Notes under the pieces: model-generated | Databases searched by the model: none | What the model was told of the DNA's origin: nothing | The model's input: only the letters and a program-made list of their open reading frames with translations | Translations under genes and position numbers: made by a program | Assembly (NCBI RefSeq): GCF_946223165.1 | Contig: NZ_CAMIBP010000014.1 | Location: 1 to 57,887, forward strand | Origin: an uncultured Corynebacterium sp. | GTDB lineage: Bacteria; Actinomycetota; Actinomycetes; Mycobacteriales; Mycobacteriaceae | DNA length: 57,887 nt | Direction of reading: 5' to 3' | Shown: positions 8,629 to 17,767 of the stretch, piece after piece | Layout: each line of letters begins with the position of its first letter | Numbering within the stretch: position 1 is the stretch's first letter

Positions 8629-9576
8629 TCAACACCCTTTTACTGGCGTGAGGGCATCATCCTCAATGCCCTGGGCAATGAGGTCCTCTATCCGCCGAGC
8701 AGCGTCGTCCAGAGCATCCGTGGCTTTGTCGAAGTCTTCATCCTCGCCCACCTCAGCGGCGTCGTCATAAACAACCATGATGGCCACACCTACTGTGCCC
8801 CCGGCGATCTCCATCGAGCCGAACTGGCGCTGGGTGTACAGGCCGGAGTCCTCGTCGAAGCCCCAACCGCCCTTGGCATGGACGCCGTCCATATCGGTCA
8901 GCCCGTAGCGTTGCCAGTCCACGATGTCGGTCATGGCTTCGTAGACGTAGTCGCTCTCGGGCACGCACGCCAGGTGCGCACCAAACTTCGCCTGGTCCTT
9001 GAGTAGCCAGGTGGCGTAGCCAAAACTCACGTCACCCTGGGCGTCCGGCGACTGCCACTGTGCGGCCGAGGCGGCATCGGCCAATACAGTATCGATGGCG
9101 TCCGTGGCTGCCGACGGCGACTCCTCCGACCACTTCACCTGGGACCACAGGGCATAGGCGGCGTCGTTATCGGACTCTTTGATGGCGGAATCAACGAGGT
9201 ATTCGGGCACGCCGTCACGCAGCGCCGTAATGGCGAGGGGCACCTTGATGGTGGACCACGCCGGTCCCCCGCCCTCATTGCCGGCAGCAAAGGTCCCCTC
9301 ATCAGTGGTGAGCGCGATGCCGACGTCGCCGCCATGAGCTTTTTCCAGTCGCGCGACGATGTCCTCGAGTTTCGCGTCAACGTCGAGAGAAGGAGCGGTC
9401 GCTGATGATGCCGCCGCCGAGGAGGCGGCGCTGTCGGTCTTATTGGCGCTGTTGGCTCTGTTGACACTGTCGGCGGAGCAACCAACAAGCACGAACGACG
9501 CTGCTAGTGGCAGCCCGGCTGCCGCGATCAACGCACTGGTGGCCTTCGCCGCTGTGGCGAGGCGCCCTCCCGTCAC
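8629..9576 (-). CDS. Beta-lactamase-like serine hydrolase lipoprotein
   Basis: A 315-residue exported lipoprotein. The N-terminal signal peptide ends in the lipobox LVGC with Cys33 as lipidation site, followed by a Ser/Ala-rich linker. The mature part resembles class A beta-lactamase / penicillin-recognising folds: STIK (an S-x-x-K nucleophile motif) in AWSTIKVPLAITAL, an SDN-like element in KESDNDAAYALW, and a KGG element (VHAKGGWGFDE) in place of KTG. Substrate unknown; resistance should not be assumed. The GTG start overlaps the uvrA stop (GTGA), and its ribosome site AAGGAG lies in the last uvrA codons, so the two genes are translationally coupled. Confidence 0.8.
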   Translation of the reverse strand: MTGGRLATAAKATSALIAAAGLPLAASFVLVGCSADSVNRANSANKTDSAASSAAASSATAPSLDVDAKLEDIVARLEKAHGGDVGIALTTDEGTFAAGNEGGGPAWSTIKVPLAITALRDGVPEYLVDSAIKESDNDAAYALWSQVKWSEESPSAATDAIDTVLADAASAAQWQSPDAQGDVSFGYATWLLKDQAKFGAHLACVPESDYVYEAMTDIVDWQRYGLTDMDGVHAKGGWGFDEDSGLYTQRQFGSMEIAGGTVGVAIMVVYDDAAEVGEDEDFDKATDALDDAARRIEDLIAQGIEDDALTPVKGC

Positions 9577-12410
9577 AGGAGCTCCTTGAGGAACTGACCC
9601 GTATACGAGCCCTTCACGGTGGCCACGTCCTCCGGGGTACCTTGCGCGACGACGGTACCGCCGCCTGAACCGCCTTCGGGCCCCATGTCCACAATCCAGT
9701 CTGCGGCCTTGATGACGTCAAGGTTGTGCTCGATGATGATGACCGAGTTGCCCTTGTCCACCAGCCCCTGGATGACGAGCATGAGCTTGCGGATGTCCTC
9801 AAAGTGCAGGCCCGTCGTGGGCTCATCGAGGATGTACACGGTGCGGCCGTTGGCGCGCTTCTGCAGCTCCGACGCCAGCTTGACGCGCTGGGCCTCTCCA
9901 CCCGACAACGTCGTGGCTGCCTGCCCCAGGCGCACGTAGCCCAGGCCCACCTCAACAAGGGTGTTGAGGTAGCGATGAATGGAGGTAATCGGCTCAAAGA
10001 ATTCGGCGGCCTCGGAGATGGGCATGTCGAGGACCTCGGCGATGTTCTTGCCCTTGTAGTGAACCTCGAGGGTCTCGCGGTTATAGCGCGCGCCACCGCA
10101 GACCTCACACGGCACGTACACGTCCGGCAGGAAGTTCATCTCAATCTTCAAGGTGCCGTCACCTTGGCATGCCTCGCAGCGTCCGCCCTTGACATTGAAG
10201 GAGAAGCGTCCCGGTTTGTAGCCGCGCACCTTGGCCTCCTGGGTCTCCGCGAACAGGTTACGTATCTTGTCGAAGACGCCCGTGTAGGTCGCCGGGTTGG
10301 AGCGCGGCGTACGGCCGATGGGGCTTTGGTCGACCTGGACCAGCTTGTCCAGGTGCTCGATGCCCTCCACTCGCTTGGCGCGGCCCGGCACCTGGCGCGC
10401 ACGGTTGAGCTTGTTGGCCAGAGTCTTGGCCAGGATTTGGTTGACCACCGTGGACTTGCCCGAACCGGATACTCCGGTGACGCAGACCAAGACCCCAAGG
10501 GGGATCTCCACGTCGATGTCCTTGAGGTTGTTCTCGCGGGCACCGACGATCGTGAGGGTGCGGTCCTTGTCAATCGCACGGCGGCTGTCCGGCACGGCGA
10601 GCACGCGCTTGCCCGAAAGGTACTGGCCGGTAATGGACTCCTCGACATCGAGGATGCCCTCCGGCTCACCCTGGTAGACCACCTGGCCGCCGTATTCGCC
10701 GGCCCGCGGGCCGACGTCCACCAGCCAGTCGGCCTCACGGATGGTGTCCTCATCGTGCTCGACCACGATGAGGGTGTTGCCGATGTCGCGCAGGCGCTTG
10801 AGCGTCGCGATGAGCCTCTGATTGTCGCGCTGATGCAGGCCAATCGACGGCTCATCGAGGACGTACAAGACGCCGGCGAGGCCGGAGCCAATCTGCGTAG
10901 CCAGGCGGATGCGCTGGGCCTCGCCGCCGGACAGCGTGGAGGCGCCGCGGTCGAGGGTCAGGTAGTTGAGGCCGACATCGAGGAGGAAGCGCAGGCGGGC
11001 CTGAATCTCCTTGAGCACGGCGCCGGCGATGATCTCCTCGCGAGCACCGAGGACGAGCGAATCGAGAAACTCGGAGGCCTCGTCGATAGACAGGGCGGTC
11101 AAGCCCGCGATGGATTGCTCCCCGTGCGCGGTCGAGGCCAGGCGCACTGCCAGGATCTCCGGACGCAAGCGGGTGCCGCCGCACGTCGGGCAGGCCACGC
11201 GGCGTGTGTACTGGAGCAAGCGATCCTTCTGAGCCTCGGAATCCGCCTGGTCAAGTTTGCGTTCCAGGAAGCCCACGGCACCTTCGAAAGGCGCGGTCCA
11301 ATTGCGAATACGGCCATAGCGGTTCTTGTAGCGCACATGGACCTCGGTGTCCGTGCCGTATACCAGGGCCTCGCGCTGCTTATCCGTCAGCGAGGAGACG
11401 GGCGCCTGCGGGTCAAAGCCCAGGGCCTCTCCCAGACCCTCGACGAGCTTGGCGAAATAGCCGGAATTGGGCGAAGAGTGCCAGGGCTGGATGGCCGAGA
11501 CCGCGGGGGCATCGGGATCCGGCATGAGCAAGTCGACGTCCACCTCAAGTCGGGTGCCCAGGCCATCGCAGTCCGGGCAGGAGCCGAACGGCGCGTTAAA
11601 AGAGAAAGCGCGGGGCTCATACTCCTCAATGGCCAGCGGGTGACCGTTCGGGCAGGATGTCTTCTCCGAATAGGTGTGGGTCAGCTCCGGGTTATCCACG
11701 TAATCGATGGTGACCAGGCCATCGGCCAGACCCAGGGCGGTCTCCACCGAGTCCGTGAGGCGCTGCTTTGCGGACTCCTTAACCTGCAGGCGATCGACAA
11801 CGACGTCGATATCGTGCTTGACTTGCTTCTTCAGCGTGGGCGGCTCAGTGAGCTGATAGAGCTCGCCGTCCACGCGCACACGGGAAAAACCCTGCGCGGC
11901 CAAGTCACCGAAGAGATCGACGAATTCACCCTTGCGGCGGCGCACCACCGGGGCAAGCACCTGGAACTTCGTCTTGTCCTCATGTGTAAGGACGTCATCC
12001 ACAATTTGCTGCGGCGTCTGCCGCTCGATGACGGCATCGCACACCGGACAGTGCGGGGTGCCTGCGCGGGAGAACAGCAGGCGCAGATAGTCGTAGATTT
12101 CCGTGATGGTACCCACGGTCGAGCGCGGATTGTGGTTGGTGGACTTCTGATCGATAGACACGGCTGGCGACAGACCGTCGATAAAGTCCACGTCCGGCTT
12201 ATCCATCTGCCCTAGGAACATGCGGGCGTAGGACGATAGCGACTCGACGTAACGGCGCTGTCCCTCCGCGAAGATAGTGTCGAACGCCAGCGACGATTTG
12301 CCCGATCCGGACAATCCGGTAAAGACCACCATCTTGTCCCGCGGGAGATCGATGTCGACTCCCTTGAGATTGTGCTCGCGCGCGCCGCGCACGACCAGAC
12401 GATCTGCCAC
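9573..12410 (-). CDS. uvrA: Excinuclease ABC subunit A
   Basis: A 945-residue damage-recognition ATPase of nucleotide excision repair. Two ABC-type ATPase halves are complete: Walker A motifs GLSGSGKSSLAFD near the N terminus and GVSGSGKSTVVNQ in the second half, signature LSGGEAQR twice, and Walker B segments followed by DEPSIGLHQRD and DEPTTGLHFEDI. Zinc-binding Cys pairs appear at CPVCD, CPNGH/CPDCDG and CEACQGD/CEVCGG. I chose the GTG at 12410 (ADRLVVRGAREHNLKGVDI) because a GAGGGG site precedes it and family proteins start here; a longer reading upstream is not family-like. Divergent from the MBL gene; coupled to the downstream lipoprotein gene. Confidence 0.98.
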   Translation of the reverse strand: MADRLVVRGAREHNLKGVDIDLPRDKMVVFTGLSGSGKSSLAFDTIFAEGQRRYVESLSSYARMFLGQMDKPDVDFIDGLSPAVSIDQKSTNHNPRSTVGTITEIYDYLRLLFSRAGTPHCPVCDAVIERQTPQQIVDDVLTHEDKTKFQVLAPVVRRRKGEFVDLFGDLAAQGFSRVRVDGELYQLTEPPTLKKQVKHDIDVVVDRLQVKESAKQRLTDSVETALGLADGLVTIDYVDNPELTHTYSEKTSCPNGHPLAIEEYEPRAFSFNAPFGSCPDCDGLGTRLEVDVDLLMPDPDAPAVSAIQPWHSSPNSGYFAKLVEGLGEALGFDPQAPVSSLTDKQREALVYGTDTEVHVRYKNRYGRIRNWTAPFEGAVGFLERKLDQADSEAQKDRLLQYTRRVACPTCGGTRLRPEILAVRLASTAHGEQSIAGLTALSIDEASEFLDSLVLGAREEIIAGAVLKEIQARLRFLLDVGLNYLTLDRGASTLSGGEAQRIRLATQIGSGLAGVLYVLDEPSIGLHQRDNQRLIATLKRLRDIGNTLIVVEHDEDTIREADWLVDVGPRAGEYGGQVVYQGEPEGILDVEESITGQYLSGKRVLAVPDSRRAIDKDRTLTIVGARENNLKDIDVEIPLGVLVCVTGVSGSGKSTVVNQILAKTLANKLNRARQVPGRAKRVEGIEHLDKLVQVDQSPIGRTPRSNPATYTGVFDKIRNLFAETQEAKVRGYKPGRFSFNVKGGRCEACQGDGTLKIEMNFLPDVYVPCEVCGGARYNRETLEVHYKGKNIAEVLDMPISEAAEFFEPITSIHRYLNTLVEVGLGYVRLGQAATTLSGGEAQRVKLASELQKRANGRTVYILDEPTTGLHFEDIRKLMLVIQGLVDKGNSVIIIEHNLDVIKAADWIVDMGPEGGSGGGTVVAQGTPEDVATVKGSYTGQFLKELL

Positions 12411-12486
12411 AGAAGTGTCCCCTCTCGAAAACTGCGCAGCGCACACGCGCTGCATCCGCACTAAATGTACCCGTAGGCTATCCACC

Positions 12487-13089
12487 ATGACCAACGCACT
12501 ATCCTTAGAACATATTTCCGTATCCGCGATGGATAACAATTGCTACCTCGTGTGCTCCGGTAGCCACGGCCTTCTCATCGATGCCGCCGACGATGCCCCG
12601 GCCCTCCTCGGCCTAGCGCAGCGCGCCGGCGTTACCATCGAGACCGTGCTTACGACGCACCAGCACTGGGACCACGTCCGTGCGCTCGAGGAGGTGCTCG
12701 CCGCCACCGGCGCCACGCACTACGCCGCCGCCCTCGATGCTCCCAACCTCCCGGCTCACGTCGACATCGCCTTGGAGCACGGCGACACCATCGACTTCGA
12801 TGGCCACGAGCTCGACATCGTCGTGCTCCGCGGACACACCACGGGCGGCGCTGCCGTCGTGGCGGATATCAGCGGGGTCACGAACCTCTTCGTGGGCGAC
12901 AGCCTTTTCCCCGGTGGCGTTGGCAAGACCGGATCCGACGCCGACTTCGAGCAGCTTTATCAAGACGTGACCAAGCGACTCTTCGACGTCTACCCCGACA
13001 CCGCTATCGTATGGCCTGGCCACGGCAAATCCACGACGCTGGGCGCGGAACGGCCGCACCTTCCGGCGTGGTACGAGCGCCGATGGTAG
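12487..13089 (+). CDS. MBL-fold metal-dependent hydrolase
   Basis: A 200-residue metallo-beta-lactamase-fold protein of the glyoxalase II-like type. The metal-binding motif THQHWDH (residues 57-63), a later His in VLRGHTTGG, an Asp in VGDSLFPGG and a C-terminal His in VWPGHGKST are in the order expected for a binuclear site. The probable role is hydrolysis of a thioester or similar metabolite in the cytoplasm; substrate unknown. The start ATG begins MTNALSLEHISVSAMDNNCY. It lies divergently beside uvrA with 76 bases between starts, the same neighbourhood as in other corynebacteria. Confidence 0.9.
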   Translation: MTNALSLEHISVSAMDNNCYLVCSGSHGLLIDAADDAPALLGLAQRAGVTIETVLTTHQHWDHVRALEEVLAATGATHYAAALDAPNLPAHVDIALEHGDTIDFDGHELDIVVLRGHTTGGAAVVADISGVTNLFVGDSLFPGGVGKTGSDADFEQLYQDVTKRLFDVYPDTAIVWPGHGKSTTLGAERPHLPAWYERRW

Positions 13090-13160
13090 GCCGAAACCGC
13101 CGCGTCAGCCCAGTATCCCGCGTACAGTAGTGGTCACCCCTAAAGAAAGAGGCTGTTATC

Positions 13161-14147
13161 ATGATCCGCAAGATTGCCCGCCCCATGCTCGCATCCGTGT
13201 TTGTATGGGACGGCGTGGACACGCTGCGCAACACCACCGAGCACGTTGCTGAAACCGAATCCGTGCTGTCCGGACTGCGCAAGGTCCTTCCTGCGCCGTA
13301 CTCCGACTATGTTCCCGCTGACCCGGAGCTCGTCGCCCGCGGCCTGGCGTCCGCCAAGGTAGCCTCCGGCTCGCTCTTCGCGCTCGGCAAGGCCCCGCGC
13401 ACGTCGGCGGCTGTCCTCGCGCTGACTCACCTGCCGTCGCTGTTCGGCAACGCCTTCTGGAACGCCGACAACGAGGCAGACAAGAAGGACAAGCGCACTG
13501 GCTTCGTCACCGACACCGCTCTCATTGGTGCGCTGGCTATCCTCACCCAGGACACCGAGGGCAACCCGTCCCTGCGCTGGCGCGCACAAAAGGCCTCCGA
13601 ACGCACCGCTAAGAAGGTCCAGGCTGCCCTACCCACCAAGTCGGAGTCCGAGAAACTCGCCGATAACGTCTCCGGCCGTGCCGCCGAGTTCTCCGCGCAG
13701 GCCCAAGACTGGCTCACAGAGACCACCGGCCGCGCCCAGGCTTATGTCGAGGACAACCGTGAGGACTGGGAAGCCACCGGTCGCGGCCTACTGGCCACCG
13801 CCAAGTCCTACGTTGAGGACGCGCGAGAGGCCGTCGAGTCCTACGTTGAGGACAACCGCGGTGACTGGGAGGACAAGGGTAAGGCGTTCCTTGCCGCCGC
13901 GCGAGAGAACTCCGAGACCGCGCGCAAGCGCGTGATCAAGAACGCCGCCCGCGCGCAGGACCGCGCCGACGCCGCCCGCGCCCGCTTCGCGTCCTTCGAC
14001 GCCGAGGTAGCATCCGCGCAGTCCGACAAGGCGCGCGCCGCTGCGGCTGATGCCGCCGAGCGCGCCGCCGCTCAGGCAGAGAAGCTGCAGAAGTACGCGG
14101 ACAAGCGCATTGCCAAGGCTCTCAAGAAGTTCGAGGATCGCATCTAG
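13161..14147 (+). CDS. DoxX-family membrane protein with coiled-coil tail
   Basis: A 328-residue protein. Residues 1-140 match the DoxX family (MIRKIARPMLASVFVWDGVD, ALTHLPSLFGNAFWNA) with several membrane helices. The remaining half is a highly charged Ala/Glu/Lys/Arg-rich region predicted to be coiled coil. Within it a segment is duplicated: AYVEDNREDWEATGRGLLA and, about 34 residues later, SYVEDNRGDWEDKGKAFLA. A purine-rich AAAGAGG precedes the start. DoxX proteins are linked to redox functions in actinobacteria, but no activity can be assigned here. Confidence 0.85.
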   Translation: MIRKIARPMLASVFVWDGVDTLRNTTEHVAETESVLSGLRKVLPAPYSDYVPADPELVARGLASAKVASGSLFALGKAPRTSAAVLALTHLPSLFGNAFWNADNEADKKDKRTGFVTDTALIGALAILTQDTEGNPSLRWRAQKASERTAKKVQAALPTKSESEKLADNVSGRAAEFSAQAQDWLTETTGRAQAYVEDNREDWEATGRGLLATAKSYVEDAREAVESYVEDNRGDWEDKGKAFLAAARENSETARKRVIKNAARAQDRADAARARFASFDAEVASAQSDKARAAAADAAERAAAQAEKLQKYADKRIAKALKKFEDRI

Positions 14148-14190
14148 CGAACAGGTGCCCGGTGCCGAAGAGCTCGGCGCTACCCCTCAG

Positions 14191-14227
14191 GCGACGGATC
14201 AGGCGTAAGCTTGTCCGTCGCTATTTC
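14191..14227 (+). terminator. Terminator downstream of the DoxX gene
   Basis: GCGACGGA (14191-14198) pairs with TCCGTCGC (14214-14221), followed by TATTTCTTTG. It separates the DoxX gene from helD on the same strand. Confidence 0.55.
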
Positions 14228-14275
14228 TTTGCGCGATGACGTCGCGTTGCACTCGTCTGACATTGGGAGGCCACC

Positions 14276-16546
14276 ATGAGCACACAGGATGCGCGGGGCG
14301 CAGCCCACGCCGCTGGCGCCGCGGCTACGGAGATTCAGGCCGAGCAGGCCTACGTTGATGGGCTCTTCGATCACCTCGACGCCGAGGTGGCCACGGCCAA
14401 CGAACGCCTAAGCGCCGTGATGAAAGGTGTCGATCCGCAGAACCCCGACGCCGACGCCCTCGTGCGCCGCGAGACCGAGTACCACGGGCTCCAGGCGAAG
14501 CTCGACAAGCTCAATCTTGCCCAGCTGGGCCTAGTATTCGGCCGCATCGACATTGACGCGCCCGGTGATAACCCAACGGCCGAGGGCCTCGACCGGCGCT
14601 ATATCGGCCGCATGGGCATGGACGATCGCGCCGATGACTACCGCACGCTGCTGCTCGACTGGCGCGCGCCCATGGCGCGCCCGTTTTATCTGGCCACCAC
14701 CGCGCAGCCGGAGGGGGTGGCCGTGCGCCGTCATATTCGCACGACCGGACGCACCGTCACCGGTATCAACGACGAGGTCCTCGACGCGTCGCTGGCTGCC
14801 GCTGCCGCACCTTCTGGCGGCGTCGCCGGTGAGTCGGCGCTGCACGAGGCCCTCCAGCGAGCACGCACCGGCCACATGAGTTCCATTGTGGAAACCATCC
14901 AGCGCGAACAGGATGAAATTATTCGCGATGCGACCCGCGGCGTCATGGTCGTCGAGGGTGGGCCGGGCACCGGCAAGACCGCCGTGGCGCTTCACCGAGT
15001 CGCCTACCTGCTCTACAATCACCGCGATCTGCTCGCCGCCACCGGCGTGCTCATCGTCGGCCCCAATCCCACGTTCCTCGAGTACATCTCGCGGGTTCTG
15101 CCCGAGCTGGGCGAGACCGGCGTCGTGCTCACGACCGTGGGCACCATGTTCCCGGGGGTAACGGGCGACCACCCCGAGTCTTTGGCCGCGCGCGAGGTCA
15201 AGGGATCCGAGGCCATGGTGGACATTCTCACCAACGCCGTCAAGGCCTACCAGACGCTTCCCGAGACGAGCCGCAGGGTGCGGGTGGACTCCATTGAGCT
15301 CACCGTGACTGCGGACGCCGTCAAGAAGGCCCGTACCCGTGCCCGGCGCAGCCGACGCCCGCATAACGACGCCCGCGGCGCCTTCGCCGAACACCTCATC
15401 GAGCAGCTCGCCCACCAGCTGGCCGACCGCATCGGCGCCGATCCCCTGGGCGGGGCTAACCTGCTCTCCCGCGCCGACATCGATCAGCTCCATGACGACC
15501 TGGCGGAGACGCCAGACGTCCGTGACCTCGTCGACGAGTTCTGGCCGGAGCTCACACCCACTGAGGTTCTCGGCCATCTGCTCGCCAGCACCGACGCCAT
15601 CGACGTCGCCGCCGCGGACTACGACGACGAGACCCGCGAGGCTCTCTACCGCGCCGACGGCACAGCGTGGTCCGCCTCGGATGCTGCGCTCCTCGACGAG
15701 CTCGCTGTCCTCATCGGCATGCCTGACCCGGACCAGGAACGCGACGCCAAGGAACGCGAATGGCGCGAGCAGCTAGCAGATGCCGAGGACGCCCTCGACA
15801 TCCTGGCCTCATCCGATTCCACGGATAACGACGATGACATGTTCGACGCCGAGATCCTCTCTGCCCATGACGTCATCGACGCCGAAACCCTTGCCCGCCG
15901 CCAGGAGGTCCGCGACCACCGCACGACGGCGCAGCGCGCACAAGCCGACTACACGTGGGCCTACGGGCACGTCATTATCGACGAGGCCCAGGAGCTCACC
16001 CCCATGGAATGGCGCATGGTCTTTCGGCGCAGCCCATCGAGGTGGATGACGCTCGTCGGCGACACCGCGCAGACCGGCTCCCCCGCTGGTGTGGACGCTT
16101 GGTCCGACACGTTGGAGCCCTTCGTGGGAAGCCGTTACCGGCACCACGCCCTCACGGTGAACTACCGCACCCCGGCACCGGTTACTGAGCTGGCCAACCG
16201 CATCCTCGCCGTGATCGATCCGGAAGCCTCACCCGCCCACGCGGTCCGCGACGGCGCGCCCGTTCGTTTCCTCGACAGCGCCACTGCCGCCACTGCCGCC
16301 ACTGCCGCCACTTCCGCCTACTCCCCCGGCTCCTTCACCGACGATGAGGGCCGCCTCCACGCCGTCATCGACGCCAGTAACGTCGAGGACATCAAGGGGC
16401 TCGAGTTCGACCACGTCACGGTCGTCGAACCCCAAACAATTGTGGACGCCTCCCCACAGGGCTGGCAGAACCTCTACGTCGCCGTCACTCGCGCAACGCA
16501 GACCCTCACCGTCGTCGACGAGCTTCCCGCGGAGCTGCGCCGCTAA
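14276..16546 (+). CDS. helD: HelD-type ATPase / UvrD-like helicase
   Basis: A 756-residue superfamily 1 motor protein of the HelD group. HelD proteins bind RNA polymerase, use ATP to free stalled complexes, and related actinobacterial forms protect against rifampicin. An N-terminal coiled-coil of about 80 residues inserts into RNA polymerase in the family. Helicase motifs are GGPGTGKTAVALHR (Walker A), VIIDEAQELTPMEWRMVF (motif II), LVGDTAQTGSPAG (motif III) and the C-terminal IKGLEFDHVTVVEP and NLYVAVTRATQTL. GGGAGG precedes the ATG. A 9-base tandem repeat near the 3' end encodes Ala-Thr-Ala units. Whether it gives drug tolerance is not shown. Confidence 0.9.
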   Translation: MSTQDARGAAHAAGAAATEIQAEQAYVDGLFDHLDAEVATANERLSAVMKGVDPQNPDADALVRRETEYHGLQAKLDKLNLAQLGLVFGRIDIDAPGDNPTAEGLDRRYIGRMGMDDRADDYRTLLLDWRAPMARPFYLATTAQPEGVAVRRHIRTTGRTVTGINDEVLDASLAAAAAPSGGVAGESALHEALQRARTGHMSSIVETIQREQDEIIRDATRGVMVVEGGPGTGKTAVALHRVAYLLYNHRDLLAATGVLIVGPNPTFLEYISRVLPELGETGVVLTTVGTMFPGVTGDHPESLAAREVKGSEAMVDILTNAVKAYQTLPETSRRVRVDSIELTVTADAVKKARTRARRSRRPHNDARGAFAEHLIEQLAHQLADRIGADPLGGANLLSRADIDQLHDDLAETPDVRDLVDEFWPELTPTEVLGHLLASTDAIDVAAADYDDETREALYRADGTAWSASDAALLDELAVLIGMPDPDQERDAKEREWREQLADAEDALDILASSDSTDNDDDMFDAEILSAHDVIDAETLARRQEVRDHRTTAQRAQADYTWAYGHVIIDEAQELTPMEWRMVFRRSPSRWMTLVGDTAQTGSPAGVDAWSDTLEPFVGSRYRHHALTVNYRTPAPVTELANRILAVIDPEASPAHAVRDGAPVRFLDSATAATAATAATSAYSPGSFTDDEGRLHAVIDASNVEDIKGLEFDHVTVVEPQTIVDASPQGWQNLYVAVTRATQTLTVVDELPAELRR
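16280..16315 (+). repeat. Tandem 9-base repeat inside helD
   Basis: Three exact copies of GCCACTGCC (16280-16306) and a fourth with one change (16307-16315) encode Ala-Thr-Ala units. The unit is a multiple of three, so copy change would not shift the frame. Confidence 0.9.
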
Positions 16547-16555
16547 GCTGGTCGC

Positions 16556-17560
16556 ATGGCTCTTTCCGATATCGCCCGAACACTCGAGACTTCCGCGAAT
16601 AACCTCGCCGCCCGCCGCGCTCGGGCCAAAGGGTGGACACCGGCCGTGACCGGATACTCAGGATACGGCTCACTCGAGTCAGCGCGCGTCCTCGGGCGCG
16701 TCCTCCTCGAGGACCCGAGCCGCGTGGAGGAGGAGTCCTGGGCCCAGCGCGGGTACCGCCAATTCTTCACCATCGAGGTCCCTGATCTCCCCGTCACCGT
16801 GACGCTGGGCGACGCGCGCATTGACACCACCGCCAACGAACAGGGCTACATCGACGTCCACCTCGTCGGCCACGGGCTGCAGCCCGGCCGCCACGTAGCC
16901 CGCATAGAGGCAGCCGGCGCCCTGCACGCCGAGGCTCCCGTTTTCGTCGCCGACCCCGCCGCGCGGGTGGGCATCGTCAGCGACATCGATGACACGGTGC
17001 TCGTCACCTGGCTTCCGCGCGCATGGACCGCCGCATGGAACTCTTGGGTGCGGCGCACCAACACGCGCCAACCGGTGCCGGGCATGGCCCGGTTCTATTC
17101 CGAGCTCACCGAGCGCTACCCCGACGCACCCGTCGTCTACCTCTCCACCGGCGCGTGGAATACATACGAGACCCTCACCGAATTCCTGGACCGCAACGGC
17201 TTTCCCGCGGGCCCGCTGCTCCTCACCGACTGGGGGCCGACGCCGACCGGACTGTTCCGCAATGGGCAAGAACACAAGCGCGTCCAGCTGCGGAACCTCT
17301 TCCTCGCCTACCCAGACATCCAGTGGATCCTCATTGGCGACGACGGGCAGCACGACCCCTTGACCTATGCGGACGCGGCTACCGAACACCCCCACCGCAT
17401 CAAAGGCATCGCCATCCGCAACCTCACCCCTGAGCAGCAGCTCCTCGCCCACGGCACCCTGGCCCCGCTCGTGCGCACCCAGGCCCCGGGGCACGGCTCC
17501 ATTCCGCTCGTGCAGGGCGCCGACGGCGACGCGCTGCGTAAGGAATGGACACGCCTCTAG
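16556..17560 (+). CDS. App1-family phosphatidate phosphatase-like protein (DUF2183)
   Basis: A 334-residue HAD-superfamily protein. The catalytic DxDxT motif is intact in IVSDIDDTVLVTWLPRAW, followed by YLSTGAWNTYETL (motif II region) and ILIGDDGQHDP (motif IV region), which together define the App1 catalytic domain. Yeast App1 dephosphorylates phosphatidic acid; the substrate of the bacterial members is less certain. It has no signal peptide. It starts 9 bases after helD on the same strand, so co-transcription is likely. The ribosome site is weak, consistent with coupling to helD. Confidence 0.85.
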   Translation: MALSDIARTLETSANNLAARRARAKGWTPAVTGYSGYGSLESARVLGRVLLEDPSRVEEESWAQRGYRQFFTIEVPDLPVTVTLGDARIDTTANEQGYIDVHLVGHGLQPGRHVARIEAAGALHAEAPVFVADPAARVGIVSDIDDTVLVTWLPRAWTAAWNSWVRRTNTRQPVPGMARFYSELTERYPDAPVVYLSTGAWNTYETLTEFLDRNGFPAGPLLLTDWGPTPTGLFRNGQEHKRVQLRNLFLAYPDIQWILIGDDGQHDPLTYADAATEHPHRIKGIAIRNLTPEQQLLAHGTLAPLVRTQAPGHGSIPLVQGADGDALRKEWTRL

Positions 17561-17720
17561 AGTTCGAGCAGGGCCCCGAGACGCCTAGGCCATCGAAAAG
17601 CTGCACCAAGATCACAGATACTGCCACCGCGGCCACAGAGGGTTTCTGCGGGCCCGTGCCTTCACAGAGGCGGCAGCGGAAATGCCTAGGGACGCGCCTC
17701 CGCCAGAGCCGACGTGACAT

Positions 17721-17752
17721 GAAAAAGAACCGCGCATCAGCGCGGTTCCTTT
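17721..17752 (-). terminator. Terminator between app1-like gene and uspA
   Basis: A perfect 9-bp stem: GAACCGCGC (17727-17735), loop ATCA, GCGCGGTTC (17740-17748). On the minus strand it is followed by TTTTTC, so it should end the uspA transcript best; it may also stop the convergent plus-strand transcript. Confidence 0.8.
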
Positions 17753-17767
17753 CAGTACGACAACGTC

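Noticed and set aside
8629..9576. Reading the lipoprotein as an antibiotic-resistance beta-lactamase
   Set aside because: Only the S-x-x-K and weak SDN/KGG-like elements are visible; lipoprotein hydrolases of this fold have varied roles.
9726..12215. Long open frame on the plus strand opposite uvrA
   Set aside because: It lies entirely antisense to a clear uvrA gene, has His/Gln/Leu-rich composition typical of a reversed high-GC gene, and no family motif.
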